A stretch of 64,000 bases of DNA from Streptomyces sp. FIT100. Its GTDB lineage: Bacteria > Actinomycetota > Actinomycetes > Streptomycetales > Streptomycetaceae. The translations under genes and the position numbers were made by a program. The notes under the pieces were generated by a model. The model was not told where the DNA came from. It saw nothing but the letters and a program-made list of their open reading frames with translations, and did no database searches. This document shows positions 1 to 11,473 of the stretch, piece after piece. The stretch's first letter is position 1; each line of letters starts with the position of its first letter. The stretch lies in NCBI RefSeq assembly GCF_024584805.1, contig NZ_CP075715.1:1104001-1168000 (forward strand), in the 5' to 3' direction.

Positions 1-844
1 CGTCGTACTTGGAGTTGTCGATGATCGGGAGGCCCGAGCCGTACCAGCCGGCCATCCGGCCGTGGATGCCGGCGACCTCCTCGTCGGAGAGGCGCCGGTT
101 GCCGCTGCGTTCGGCGTTGCGTTCGAGGACGATCTCAAGGCCGGGCAGAAGGACGACGGGCAGCAGGCCGGGGCCCACGTGGCGCTTCCAGCCGCCGAGG
201 CCGACGACGGGGCGGTCGGGGAAGACGGCGTCGTCGAGGATGCAGGAGATGCCGTTGGCCAGGAAGTTGCGCGCGGCGAAGCCGCAGGTGCGGCGGGCGA
301 GGCGGTACTGGGCCTCGGACTGGTCGTTCCAGCCGGACTGGGGGTCGGCGAAGCCGGAGCAGACCCATTCGCGGACGTCGTCGAGGCTGACGTGGGCGGT
401 GGGGACTCGGCGGCTGCTCGCCCAGTGGCGGGCCACGGTGGTCTTGCCCGCGCCTGCCGGGCCTATCAGCAGCACGGCGAGGGTGGCGGAGCCCGTACCG
501 CTCTCGGCGGGCGGCGCGGTGGGTATCGGCAGCGGGACGGGGCCGCCAGGAGGCAGTTGCACATGCCCCGTCGTGTCGGGCGAGGGGGGCATGGGCGTTT
601 GATGCGGGCCCTGCGGCGGCACGGGAGCCTGATGCGGGCCCGACTGCGGCACCGGCGCCTGGTGGTGCGGGCCCGGCGGCACGGGAGCCTGATGCGGGCC
701 CGACGGAGGCACCGGCGTCTGATGCGGGCCGGGGCCGGCCCAGCCCTGCGGGGGCGGCGGGCCCGGCTGTCCGGAGTGCTGCGCCTCCCATGCGGCGGCG
801 CCCGGTCCGTTGGGCGGCAGCGGAGCCCCTCCTGCGTGCTGCAT
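1..844 (-). CDS. P-loop NTPase/kinase with proline-rich N-terminus (3' end outside window)
   Basis: The protein starts with ATG at 844 and runs off the left edge, so 281 codons are visible. Residues 1 to about 115 are a Pro/Gly/Gln/His-rich, probably disordered tail with repeated GPHQAPVPP-like units. A Walker A motif GPAGAGKT follows at residues 128-135, preceded by a hydrophobic strand (AVLLI). Downstream come SLDDVREW and CILDDAVFP, which fits small nucleotide- or metabolite-kinase-like P-loop proteins of the AAA_33 type. The substrate cannot be deduced. The gene follows aroQ in the same direction after 136 bp, so it could be the last gene of the aro transcript or have its own promoter. 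The C-terminus is not visible. The reading frame is well supported by the P-loop; the function is uncertain. Confidence 0.75.
   Translation of the reverse strand, partial: MQHAGGAPLPPNGPGAAAWEAQHSGQPGPPPPQGWAGPGPHQTPVPPSGPHQAPVPPGPHHQAPVPQSGPHQAPVPPQGPHQTPMPPSPDTTGHVQLPPGGPVPLPIPTAPPAESGTGSATLAVLLIGPAGAGKTTVARHWASSRRVPTAHVSLDDVREWVCSGFADPQSGWNDQSEAQYRLARRTCGFAARNFLANGISCILDDAVFPDRPVVGLGGWKRHVGPGLLPVVLLPGLEIVLERNAERSGNRRLSDEEVAGIHGRMAGWYGSGLPIIDNSKYD
602..735 (-). repeat. Degenerate tandem repeat encoding GPHQ(A/T)PVPP units
   Basis: About five imperfect copies of a 27-33 bp unit lie inside the 5' part of the P-loop gene. Each encodes a GPHQAPVPP-like segment. The copy number probably varies between strains, because the region would only lengthen a disordered tail. 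Confidence 0.6.
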
Positions 845-980
845 CCGGTGCCACTCCGTCTCGTACGACGACTTCCTGCTGGTCGGGCGGCAGTTGACCG
901 GCCCTTGTCGAACGGTACCCTCCCCGGCCGCCACTGGTGCAACGGCCGGGGCCGGAACGGAGTGCCCGTCCCGGGCCTGT

Positions 981-4244
<3,264 letters not shown>

Positions 4245-4248
<4 letters not shown>

Positions 4249-4592
4249 CGGTGCTCCTCTTGCTCGCGCCTGGAACTGCGACGGCGCGACCGGGTGCGCG
4301 GCCCCGGTCCGCCTCCCTCGATCCTCCCACGTCCGGGGGCGTCCTCTGATCGCCGGTCCAGCTGTCGGACGGCGGAGCCCTCCGACGGGCCGGTGCCGCC
4401 ACCGGTCCGTGAGGCGCGCACGACGGCGAGCAGCCGCCGGATCCCCACCGTCACGAGGGCCAGCAGCAGGAGCGCGAGGAGGAGGTCCTCCAGCCAGTCG
4501 GGCAGGAGGTGCAGCAACGTCCTGAAGAGCGCCTTGCCGATGTCGCCGCCCCAGTCGGCGGCGAGCGGCAGCCCGGCCGCGGCCGGGCTCAC
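4245..4592 (-). CDS. Small single-span membrane protein between aroE and aroC
   Basis: This is a 115-residue protein with a GTG start at 4590-4592 that overlaps the aroE stop (GTGA). It has one strong hydrophobic segment ([15 protein letters not shown], about residues 35-53) followed by a basic, Gly/Ser/Arg-rich cytoplasmic tail ending in REQEEHR. No enzymatic motif is visible. It is embedded in the aro operon with four-base overlaps on both sides, so it is almost certainly translated. Its role is unknown, and I recall similar small proteins at this position in other streptomycetes. Confidence 0.8.
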
Positions 4593-5431
4593 CGTTCGGA
4601 CAGGGCCTGCTCGCCGGCGGCGCGCATCGCGGCCAGCGGGGCCGGGGTGACGCCGGTCATCTGTTCCACCTGGAGCACCGCCTGGTGCACCAGCAGGTCG
4701 AGGCCGCCCACGACGGCCCCGCCCTCCTCGGCCCAGGCCGCCGCCAGCGGGGTCGGCCAGGGGTCGTAGAGCACGTCGAAGAGGGTGCCGGGGCGCTCGG
4801 GGACGTACGGGACGAGGGCGTCCGTGGCCCCGGCCGGGGTGGTGGCGACGACCAGCGGGGCGTCGAAGGCATGGCCCGCCTCGGCCCAGTCGGCGGTGTG
4901 CACCTCGACGCCGAGCCGCTCGCCCCAGCCGCGCATCTCGTTGGCACGGGTGTGCGTGCGTACGTACGCGGTGACCGGGCCGGTGCAGATCCGGGAGAGG
5001 GCGGCGAGCGCCGAGGAGGCGGTCGCGCCGGCGCCGAGGACGGCCGCGTACTCGACCTTCTCGACGCCGCGCTCGCGCAGTGCGGCGACCATCCCGGGGA
5101 TGTCCGTGTTGTCGCCGGTGCGGCGGCCGTCCTCGCCGATGACGACGGTGTTGACGGCCTCGACGGCGGCCGCCGTATCGCTGATGCCGTCGAGCAGCGG
5201 GATGACCGCCCGCTTGAGCGGCATGGTCAGCGACAGTCCGGCGAAGGCGGGGTCCAGCCGCTCCAGGAAGGCGGGCAGCTCCGTCTCGTCCACCTCGAAG
5301 CGCTCGTACGACCAGGTGCCGAGGCCGAGCGCCGCATAGGCGGCCCGGTGCAGGACCGGGGAGAGCGAGTGCGCGATGGGCGATCCGAGGACCGCTGCCC
5401 GGCGCACCTCAGTCGATGCCCTGCTGTGCAT
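4589..5431 (-). CDS. aroE: Shikimate dehydrogenase
   Basis: This enzyme reduces 3-dehydroshikimate to shikimate with NADPH. The chain is 280 residues from ATG at 5429-5431. The substrate motif SLSPVLH is at 22-28, the catalytic Lys in TMPLK at 69-73, the Asn in AVNT at 92-95, and GDNTD at 106-110. The nucleotide-binding loop [10 protein letters not shown] follows at about 132-141, and LLVHQAVLQ lies near the C-terminus. The gene overlaps the end of mltG by 23 bp. A GTG at 5405-5407, just after the mltG stop, is an alternative start (272 residues) and still keeps every motif. The downstream membrane-protein gene overlaps it by four bases. Confidence 0.95.
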   Translation of the reverse strand: MHSRASTEVRRAAVLGSPIAHSLSPVLHRAAYAALGLGTWSYERFEVDETELPAFLERLDPAFAGLSLTMPLKRAVIPLLDGISDTAAAVEAVNTVVIGEDGRRTGDNTDIPGMVAALRERGVEKVEYAAVLGAGATASSALAALSRICTGPVTAYVRTHTRANEMRGWGERLGVEVHTADWAEAGHAFDAPLVVATTPAGATDALVPYVPERPGTLFDVLYDPWPTPLAAAWAEEGGAVVGGLDLLVHQAVLQVEQMTGVTPAPLAAMRAAGEQALSER

Positions 5432-7130
5432 TGAACTTGTCCTTCAGTTCCTGGAACTGGGCGTGTGTCTTGGCGAATTCGGTGCGGTGCTTTCCGTCGG
5501 TCGCCACGAAATACATCCAGCCGTCCTTGGTCGGACTCATGGACGCGTTCAGCGCCACGGCGCCGGGATTGCCGATGGGCCCGGGGGTGAGGCCCTTCCG
5601 CGTATACGTGTTGTACGGGTCCTTGTTGCTGTTGATCTCGGACTCGCTGATCTCGATTTCGCTCTCGCCGCGCAGGTAATTGAAGGCGGAGTCGAACTGG
5701 AGCAGCTGGTTGGTTTCCGTGTTGGTGGGCTTGAGGCGGTTGTAGACCACCTCGGCCATCTTCCGGTAGTCGTCCTTCGTCTTGCCCTCGGCCTGCACCA
5801 GGCTGGCGACCGTGACCAGCTCCCAAGGACCTTCCAGGCCAAGGGACTTGGCCTTGCCCACCACGTTGGCCTTGGTGTACTCCTCGTTGGCACGGGTGAC
5901 CATGCCGGCGAGGACGTCCTCGGGCTTGGCGCCCTTCTTGACGGGATAGCTGGCCGGGAAGAGGAATCCTTCGAGCGGGTCCTTGACCTCGGGGTGACCG
6001 GTGGCCCATTCCGGCAGGCCGAGGTCCTCCGCCTGGTCCTCCGCGACCTTCTTGGTGGTGCCAGCGTCGAGTCCGAGCTTGGTGTCGATCTGTTCGTAGA
6101 TCCAGGCGTTCCGCTTGCCTTCGGGAATGATCAGGGAATTGCGGCTCTGCGTGCCGAGCAGCAGCTCTACCGCACTGGCGGCGGACATTTCCTTCTTCAG
6201 GTCGTAGACGCCCGCCTGGATCTTGTCCCCGTTGGGGTTCCGCAGCTGTGCGGCGACGAAGGCGTCGACGCTCTTCACGACGCCGGCGTCCTTGAGGAGA
6301 TTGCCGATGGCGGCACCGGTCGCACCCTGGGGGATCTCGACCTGGACGCTGCCGCTGCCCTGCCCCGCGAAGTCGGGGGCCGCGCCGAACTTGTCCTGCC
6401 AGAACTGGTATCCGACATATCCGGCGCCACCGACGCCGCCCGCGAGGACCACGGCGACGATGAGGCAGGCCATGCCGCTGCGGCCCTTCTTCTGCTTCTT
6501 GGGCCTGCCGCGGCCGTCGCGGCCCCCGCCGCCCCGGGCGGCCTCGGGCTCGTCGTCGTACCCGTCGCTGTCGCCGCCGTCGCCGTCGGCGCCGGTGAAG
6601 AACGGGTGGTTCTCCTCCTCCGGCTCCGCGTCCCAGTCGGTCGCCGGCTCGGGCTCGCGGCGACGGCCGCGCTGCTCACCCGGTGCGGCCCGGTGGCCGG
6701 GCGGCTGGGGCGGCGGATAGGCGTCGGGGGTGCCGTAGAGGTCGGGTGTCTGGCCGCCGTAGGGGGCGCCGGGACCGGGGTCGTACGGCATCACGGGCTG
6801 CTGGCCGGTGTCCCAGCCGCCGGTGGCGTACTGCTGGCCGGTGTCCCAGCTGCCGGTGGCGTACTGCTGCTCGCCGTACTGCTGCTGGGGCGCGTAGTGC
6901 GGGTCGGCGTACTGCTGCGGGTGGCCCTGGCCGCCGTACTGCTGCTGGTTCGGGTCCTGGTAGTCGCCGCCGTACTGCTGCTGCGGGGGCTGCTGCGGCT
7001 GGTACTGCTGGGCACCGTAGGGCGCGGCGGGGCCGGGCTGACCCTGCTGGCCTCTCCATCCCTGGTCCCCGTAGAGCGGGTCCTCGGGATGCCACGGTTC
7101 GGAGCCGGGGCTCCGGCCATACTCAGTCAT
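5409..7130 (-). CDS. mltG: Endolytic transglycosylase MltG with long Gln/Tyr-rich cytoplasmic tail
   Basis: This is a 573-residue membrane-anchored murein endolytic transglycosylase, thought to cleave nascent glycan strands and set their length. Residues 1 to about 215 are cytoplasmic and low-complexity, with repeated QQQYGG, YATGxWDTGQQ and an acidic/basic switch (EPEEENHPF, then RPKKQKKGR). One membrane segment (ACLIVAVVLAGGVGGAGYVGY) follows. The periplasmic YceG domain contains LIIPEGKR, EGFLFPASY, TVASLVQAEGK with the presumed catalytic Glu, and GPIGNPGAVAL. The usual order ruvX-mltG-aroE is conserved. The N-terminal extension is far longer than in E. coli MltG but is common in actinomycetes. 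Confidence 0.93.
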   Translation of the reverse strand: MTEYGRSPGSEPWHPEDPLYGDQGWRGQQGQPGPAAPYGAQQYQPQQPPQQQYGGDYQDPNQQQYGGQGHPQQYADPHYAPQQQYGEQQYATGSWDTGQQYATGGWDTGQQPVMPYDPGPGAPYGGQTPDLYGTPDAYPPPQPPGHRAAPGEQRGRRREPEPATDWDAEPEEENHPFFTGADGDGGDSDGYDDEPEAARGGGGRDGRGRPKKQKKGRSGMACLIVAVVLAGGVGGAGYVGYQFWQDKFGAAPDFAGQGSGSVQVEIPQGATGAAIGNLLKDAGVVKSVDAFVAAQLRNPNGDKIQAGVYDLKKEMSAASAVELLLGTQSRNSLIIPEGKRNAWIYEQIDTKLGLDAGTTKKVAEDQAEDLGLPEWATGHPEVKDPLEGFLFPASYPVKKGAKPEDVLAGMVTRANEEYTKANVVGKAKSLGLEGPWELVTVASLVQAEGKTKDDYRKMAEVVYNRLKPTNTETNQLLQFDSAFNYLRGESEIEISESEINSNKDPYNTYTRKGLTPGPIGNPGAVALNASMSPTKDGWMYFVATDGKHRTEFAKTHAQFQELKDKFNAQQGID

Positions 7131-7231
7131 CGATCCCCAAACAGCCGCGAGGGGTCCGGACGGTCCGCCTCTACGTTGCGCTGCGGCTGTTCGAACGCCG
7201 CCGCGTCGCGCGGAACGTTACCGTATCGCGA

Positions 7232-7708
7232 TCAGATGACCACTTCGACGCTCTCGCCGGGAGGATTACCCGATACCCGTTCGGACTCAAGAGCGTTCTG
7301 AAGGATGATCACAGCGGCCGCCTGGTCGATGACAGACCTGCCCTTTCTGGACTTCACGCCCGAGGCGCGGAGCCCCTGGCCGGCCGTGACTGTGGTCATC
7401 CTCTCGTCCACGAGCCGCACCGGCACCGGTGCGACGCCGCGGGCGAGCTCCTGGGCGAAGACACGGACCTTGGCCGCCGCCGGACCCTCACCGCCGCTGA
7501 GCGAGCGCGGCAGACCGACGACGACCTCGATCGGTTCGTACTCCTCCACGAGCTGCCTCAGCCGCCGGTGGGCGGCCGGGACGTCACGTCCCGGCACGGT
7601 CTCCACCGGTGTGGCGAGGACCCCGTCGGGGTCGCACGAGGCGACCCCGATCCGGGCGTCCCCGACGTCGATCGCGAGCCGACGTCCCCTGCGCATGGCC
7701 GCCGTCAC
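7232..7708 (-). CDS. ruvX: Holliday junction resolvase-like protein RuvX/YqgF
   Basis: This is a 158-residue RNase H-fold protein (UPF0081). LAIDVGDARIG carries the first catalytic Asp, VVGLPRSLSG the second strand and conserved segment, VRLVDERMTT the Glu, and DQAAAVIILQ the last Asp. Family members act as resolvases or in pre-16S rRNA end processing. The GTG start at 7706-7708 is preceded by GGAAGGGG; an ATG four codons inside is an alternative start. The gene sits between alaS and mltG, the usual actinobacterial order. Confidence 0.93.
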   Translation of the reverse strand: MTAAMRRGRRLAIDVGDARIGVASCDPDGVLATPVETVPGRDVPAAHRRLRQLVEEYEPIEVVVGLPRSLSGGEGPAAAKVRVFAQELARGVAPVPVRLVDERMTTVTAGQGLRASGVKSRKGRSVIDQAAAVIILQNALESERVSGNPPGESVEVVI

Positions 7709-7823
7709 GCCCCTTCCCGACAGTTCACCCCGCCGCGGCAGCGGCTGATGTCACAGCCGCCCTCCCGGCGCAGAGGTGCGGACATCGTCGTCAGCCGCGG
7801 CCCGGCGGCCGGTCGCGCGTCGC

Positions 7824-10493
7824 TCACGAGACGTCGGCGACGAGGCGCTCGACGGCGTCGATGGCGTCGCCGATCGCGGCCGGGTTCTGGCCGCCGCCCT
7901 GGGCGACGTCCGGCTTGCCGCCACCGCCGCCGCCGAGGGTCTTGGCGGCCGTACGGACCAGCTCGCCGGCCTTGAGGCCGCGCTCGCGGGCGGCCTCGTT
8001 GGTGGCGATGACCGTCAGCGGGCGGCCGTTGGCGGTCGTGAACAGGGCCACGACGGCCGGGCGGTCACCGGGGATGCGACCGCGCACGTCGAGAACGAGC
8101 TTGCGCAGGTCGTCGGCGGAGGTGCCGTCGGGGACCTGGCCGGTGACCAGCGCCGTGCCGCGGATGTCCTTGGCGGACTCGGCGAGCCCGGCGGCGGCCT
8201 GGAGGACCTTCTCCGCGCGGAACTTCTCGATCTCCTTCTCGGCGTCCTTCAGCTTGCCGAGCATGGCGGCGATCTTCTCCGGCAGCTCCTCGGAGCGGCC
8301 CTTGACCAGCTCCTGGAGCTGGGCGACGACCGTGTGCTCCCTGGCGAGGAAGTTGTACGCGTCGACGCCGACGAGGGCCTCGATACGGCGCACGCCCGAG
8401 CCGATCGACGACTCGCCGAGCAGCTTCACCAGGCCCAGCTGGGCGGTGTTGTGCACGTGCGTGCCGCCGCAGAGCTCCTTGGAGAAGTCGCCGATGGTGA
8501 CGACACGGACCCGCTCGCCGTACTTCTCGCCGAACTCGGCGATGGCGCCCTGCTTCTTGGCCTCGTCGATGCTCATGACCTCGGCCTGGACGTCGAGCTC
8601 GCGGGCGAGGACCTCGTTGATCTTCTGCTCGACGTCGCTGAGGACCGTGCCGGGGACGGCGGACGGCGAGCCGAAGTCGAAGCGGAAGCGGCCCGGGGAG
8701 TTCTCGGAGCCGGCCTGGGCGGCCGTCGGGCCGAGGGCGTCGCGCAGCGCCTGGTGGGTGAGGTGGGTGGCGCTGTGGGCGCGGGCGATGGCGCGGCGGC
8801 GCTTGACGTCGATGGCGGCGTGGGCGGAGGCGCCCACGGTCACCTCGCCGACCTGCACCGAGCCCTTGTGCACGGAGACGCCGGGCACGGGCTGCTGGAC
8901 GTCGCGGATCTCGATGACGGCACCGGTGTCGAGCCTGATCCGGCCCTGGTCGGCGAGCTGGCCGCCGCCCTCGGCGTAGAACGGTGTGCGGTCGAGGACG
9001 ACCTCGACCTCGTCGCCCTCGGAGGCGGCCGGCGACGGGACGCCGTCGACGAGCAGTCCGACGATGGTCGACTCGCCTTCGGTGTGGCCGTATCCCGTGA
9101 ACTCGGTCGAGCCGGCGGTGTCGGCGACCTCGCGGTAGGCGGAGAGGTCGGCGTGGCCGGTCTTCTTGGCCTTGGCATCGGCCTTGGCCCGCTCCCGCTG
9201 CTCCTTCATCAGCCGGCGGAAGCCGTCCTGGTCTACGCTCAGGCCCTGCTCGGCGGCCATCTCCAGGGTCAGGTCGATCGGGAAGCCCCAGGTGTCGTGG
9301 AGCAGGAAGGCCTTGTCGCCGGAGAGGACGGTCGAGCCGGCGCTCCTGGCGTCGGTGACGGCGCCGTCCAGGACGTTCGTCCCGGCGTTCAGCGTCTTGA
9401 GGAAGCGGGTCTCCTCGGCGAGGGCGACGGTCTCGATGCGCTTGCGGTCGGTCTCCAGCTCCGGGTACTGCTGGCCCATGGTCTTGATGACCACGTCGAC
9501 GAGGGCGCCGACGACCGGCTCGGTGGCACCGAGCATGCGCATGTTGCGGATGGCGCGGCGCATGATGCGGCGCAGCACATAGCCGCGGCCCTCGTTGCCG
9601 GGGGTGACTCCGTCGCCGATGAGCATCACGGACGTGCGCAGATGGTCGGCGACGACGCGCAGGGAGACGTCGCCGGCATCGGTGGCGCCGTAGCGGACGC
9701 CGGTGAGCTCGGTGGCCTTGTCCATGACGACGCGCAGGGTGTCGGTCTCGTACATGTTGCGAACGCCCTGGAGGATCATGGCGAGGCGTTCGAGTCCGAG
9801 ACCGGTGTCGATGTTCTTGCTCGGCAGGTCGCCGAGGATCTCGAAGTCCTCCTTGCCGGTGCCCTCGCCGCGCTCGTACTGCATGAAGACCAGGTTCCAG
9901 ATCTCCACGTAGCGCTCGTCGTTGACGGCGGGGCCGCCCTCGGCGCCGAACTCCGGGCCGCGGTCGTAGTTGATCTCCGAGCACGGGCCGCAGGGGCCGG
10001 GGACGCCCATGGACCAGAAGTTGTCCTTCTTGCCGAGGCGCTGGATGCGCTCGGCGGGGACGCCCACGACCTCGCGCCAGATGCGCTCGGCCTCGTCGTC
10101 GTCGAGGTAGACGGTGATCCAGAGCTTCTCCGGCTCGAGACCGTAGCCGCCGTCCGCCACCGGGGAGGTGAGCAGCTCCCAGGCGAGCTTGATGGCGCCT
10201 TCCTTGAAGTAGTCGCCGAAGGAGAAGTTGCCGCACATCTGGAAGAACGTGCCGTGGCGGGTGGTCTTGCCGACCTCTTCGATGTCGGGCGTGCGCACGC
10301 ACTTCTGCACACTGGTGGCGCGCGGGTACGGCGGCTTGACCTCGCCCAGGAAGTACGGCTTGAAGGGGACCATGCCCGCGGGGACCAGGAGCAGAGTCGG
10401 GTCGTCCGCGATGAGCGACGCCGAAGGCACGACGGTGTGCCCGCGCTCCTCGAAGAAGCTCAGCCAGCGGCGGCGGATTTCAGCCGACTCCAT
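7824..10493 (-). CDS. alaS: Alanine--tRNA ligase
   Basis: This 889-residue class II synthetase charges tRNA-Ala. The N-terminal catalytic domain starts [19 protein letters not shown] and has [19 protein letters not shown] (motif 2) and [16 protein letters not shown] (motif 3). The editing domain is marked by the zinc-binding HSATHLTHQ and CGGTHVHNT, which hydrolyse misacylated Ser- and Gly-tRNA-Ala. The C-terminal DHHA1-type domain ends in the Gly-rich [17 protein letters not shown]. Size and domain order are normal. The ATG at 10491-10493 shares one base with the stop of the upstream small-protein gene (TGATG). Confidence 0.98.
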   Translation of the reverse strand: MESAEIRRRWLSFFEERGHTVVPSASLIADDPTLLLVPAGMVPFKPYFLGEVKPPYPRATSVQKCVRTPDIEEVGKTTRHGTFFQMCGNFSFGDYFKEGAIKLAWELLTSPVADGGYGLEPEKLWITVYLDDDEAERIWREVVGVPAERIQRLGKKDNFWSMGVPGPCGPCSEINYDRGPEFGAEGGPAVNDERYVEIWNLVFMQYERGEGTGKEDFEILGDLPSKNIDTGLGLERLAMILQGVRNMYETDTLRVVMDKATELTGVRYGATDAGDVSLRVVADHLRTSVMLIGDGVTPGNEGRGYVLRRIMRRAIRNMRMLGATEPVVGALVDVVIKTMGQQYPELETDRKRIETVALAEETRFLKTLNAGTNVLDGAVTDARSAGSTVLSGDKAFLLHDTWGFPIDLTLEMAAEQGLSVDQDGFRRLMKEQRERAKADAKAKKTGHADLSAYREVADTAGSTEFTGYGHTEGESTIVGLLVDGVPSPAASEGDEVEVVLDRTPFYAEGGGQLADQGRIRLDTGAVIEIRDVQQPVPGVSVHKGSVQVGEVTVGASAHAAIDVKRRRAIARAHSATHLTHQALRDALGPTAAQAGSENSPGRFRFDFGSPSAVPGTVLSDVEQKINEVLARELDVQAEVMSIDEAKKQGAIAEFGEKYGERVRVVTIGDFSKELCGGTHVHNTAQLGLVKLLGESSIGSGVRRIEALVGVDAYNFLAREHTVVAQLQELVKGRSEELPEKIAAMLGKLKDAEKEIEKFRAEKVLQAAAGLAESAKDIRGTALVTGQVPDGTSADDLRKLVLDVRGRIPGDRPAVVALFTTANGRPLTVIATNEAARERGLKAGELVRTAAKTLGGGGGGKPDVAQGGGQNPAAIGDAIDAVERLVADVS

Positions 10494-10852
10494 CAGTGGT
10501 CCTCATTCCGGTCGTACGAGTGCTTCTTGTCCAGCATCCCGTAGTGCTTCTTGTCCTGCTTCTGGTTTTCGCGGCGGCCTTCGAGGGCGGCCACGCGCCG
10601 CTGCGGCGGGAGCCCATGGCGAGGGGGTGCCTCGATGCCCAGGGCCTCGCCGAGCTCGGTCTCGCGCTGGACCATTCCGGCCCTGACGTCGAGGGCGAAG
10701 TCCTTGAGGCGGTGCCCGGTCTCGATCGCCTTGTCGGCCGCCTGGGCGGCCAGGCTCTCCGGCGCCAGCTGCCTGAGCTTGCGGTTGACCTTGGTGGTGG
10801 CCCACACGCCGACGGCGGCGCCCGCGGTGAACCAGAACGTACGGCGGAACAT
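10493..10852 (-). CDS. Small actinobacterial membrane-associated protein (DUF6167-like)
   Basis: This is a 119-residue protein. Residues 1-18 ([17 protein letters not shown]) form a short hydrophobic segment. An amphipathic helical part ([19 protein letters not shown]) follows, then a polar, basic tail rich in Lys, His and Asp. No catalytic motif is seen. Stop and alaS start overlap in TGATG, so it is translationally coupled to alaS. I recall this family as conserved beside alaS in streptomycetes; the function is unknown. Confidence 0.82.
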   Translation of the reverse strand: MFRRTFWFTAGAAVGVWATTKVNRKLRQLAPESLAAQAADKAIETGHRLKDFALDVRAGMVQRETELGEALGIEAPPRHGLPPQRRVAALEGRRENQKQDKKHYGMLDKKHSYDRNEDH

Positions 10853-10859
10853 CGCAGGC

Positions 10860-11291
10860 TCAGCCCTTCTGCTTGCGGCGCCTGGGTGCCGGCACGGTGC
10901 GGCCGACGACGACGGTGCGCCGGACCCGCGCGGGCGGCTCGTCGGTCTTGTCGCGGCTCATCGCCCGGCGGACGCCGTAGCCGAAGGCCGCGACCTTGAC
11001 GAGCGGGCCCCCGAAGGTCGAGGCGACGGTGGTGGACAGCGCCGACGCGTTGGAGGTGACCTCCTGGACGTCGGAGGCGATCGCGTCAACCCGGTCGAGC
11101 TGGGTCTGCGCGGATCGGACGGTCGCCGAGGCGTCCGCCAGCAGGGGCACGGCCTGCTCCGTCACGTCCGCCACCAGCTTGGTGGTCGCCCTGAGCGTCT
11201 GGGCCAGCCTCACCAGCACCACGGCGAGGAAGGAGACCAGGATCGCCCAGAACACGGCCACCAGGATCCCGGCAACCTCTCCACCGGTCAC
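10860..11291 (-). CDS. DUF948-domain membrane protein
   Basis: This is a 143-residue protein with a GTG start at 11289-11291. One N-terminal membrane helix (IVAVFWAILVSFLAVVLV) precedes a long amphipathic helix (LVADVTEQAVPLLADASATV and on) of the DUF948 coiled-coil type. The end is a basic tail (PAPRRRKQKG). DUF948 proteins in Gram-positive bacteria are general-stress or envelope associated, with no known activity. It lies seven bases upstream of the small membrane-protein gene, in one transcript with alaS. Confidence 0.83.
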   Translation of the reverse strand: MTGGEVAGILVAVFWAILVSFLAVVLVRLAQTLRATTKLVADVTEQAVPLLADASATVRSAQTQLDRVDAIASDVQEVTSNASALSTTVASTFGGPLVKVAAFGYGVRRAMSRDKTDEPPARVRRTVVVGRTVPAPRRRKQKG

Positions 11292-11434
11292 GCTGCACCG
11301 CTCTCTGCCGTCGATGGGCCTTCGAAAAGTCGTCCTCCGACCCTATCGCGCCAGAGGTCGCACCCTGTACCGGATCGGTGGCCGCGCCCCGGAGGCGAAG
11401 CCCTGGAACGGCACAGGGGCGTTGCGCAAGCCGA

Positions 11435-11464
11435 TTGTACGGACTGCTCACGGCTCGGTACGCT
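11435..11464 (+). promoter_or_regulatory. Candidate promoter, possibly giving a leaderless mRNA
   Basis: TTGTAC at 11435-11440 and TACGCT at 11459-11464 are separated by 18 bp and resemble -35 and -10 hexamers. The predicted start point is within a few bases of the ATG at 11474, and no Shine-Dalgarno is visible, so the ATPase mRNA may be leaderless. This is inference from sequence only. Confidence 0.4.
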
Positions 11465-11473
11465 CCGTGTCCC

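Noticed and set aside
845..980. Promoter for the P-loop gene (TTGCAC and TACCGT)
   Set aside because: The spacer is about 19 bp and the -10 match is poor, so read-through from aroQ is equally likely.
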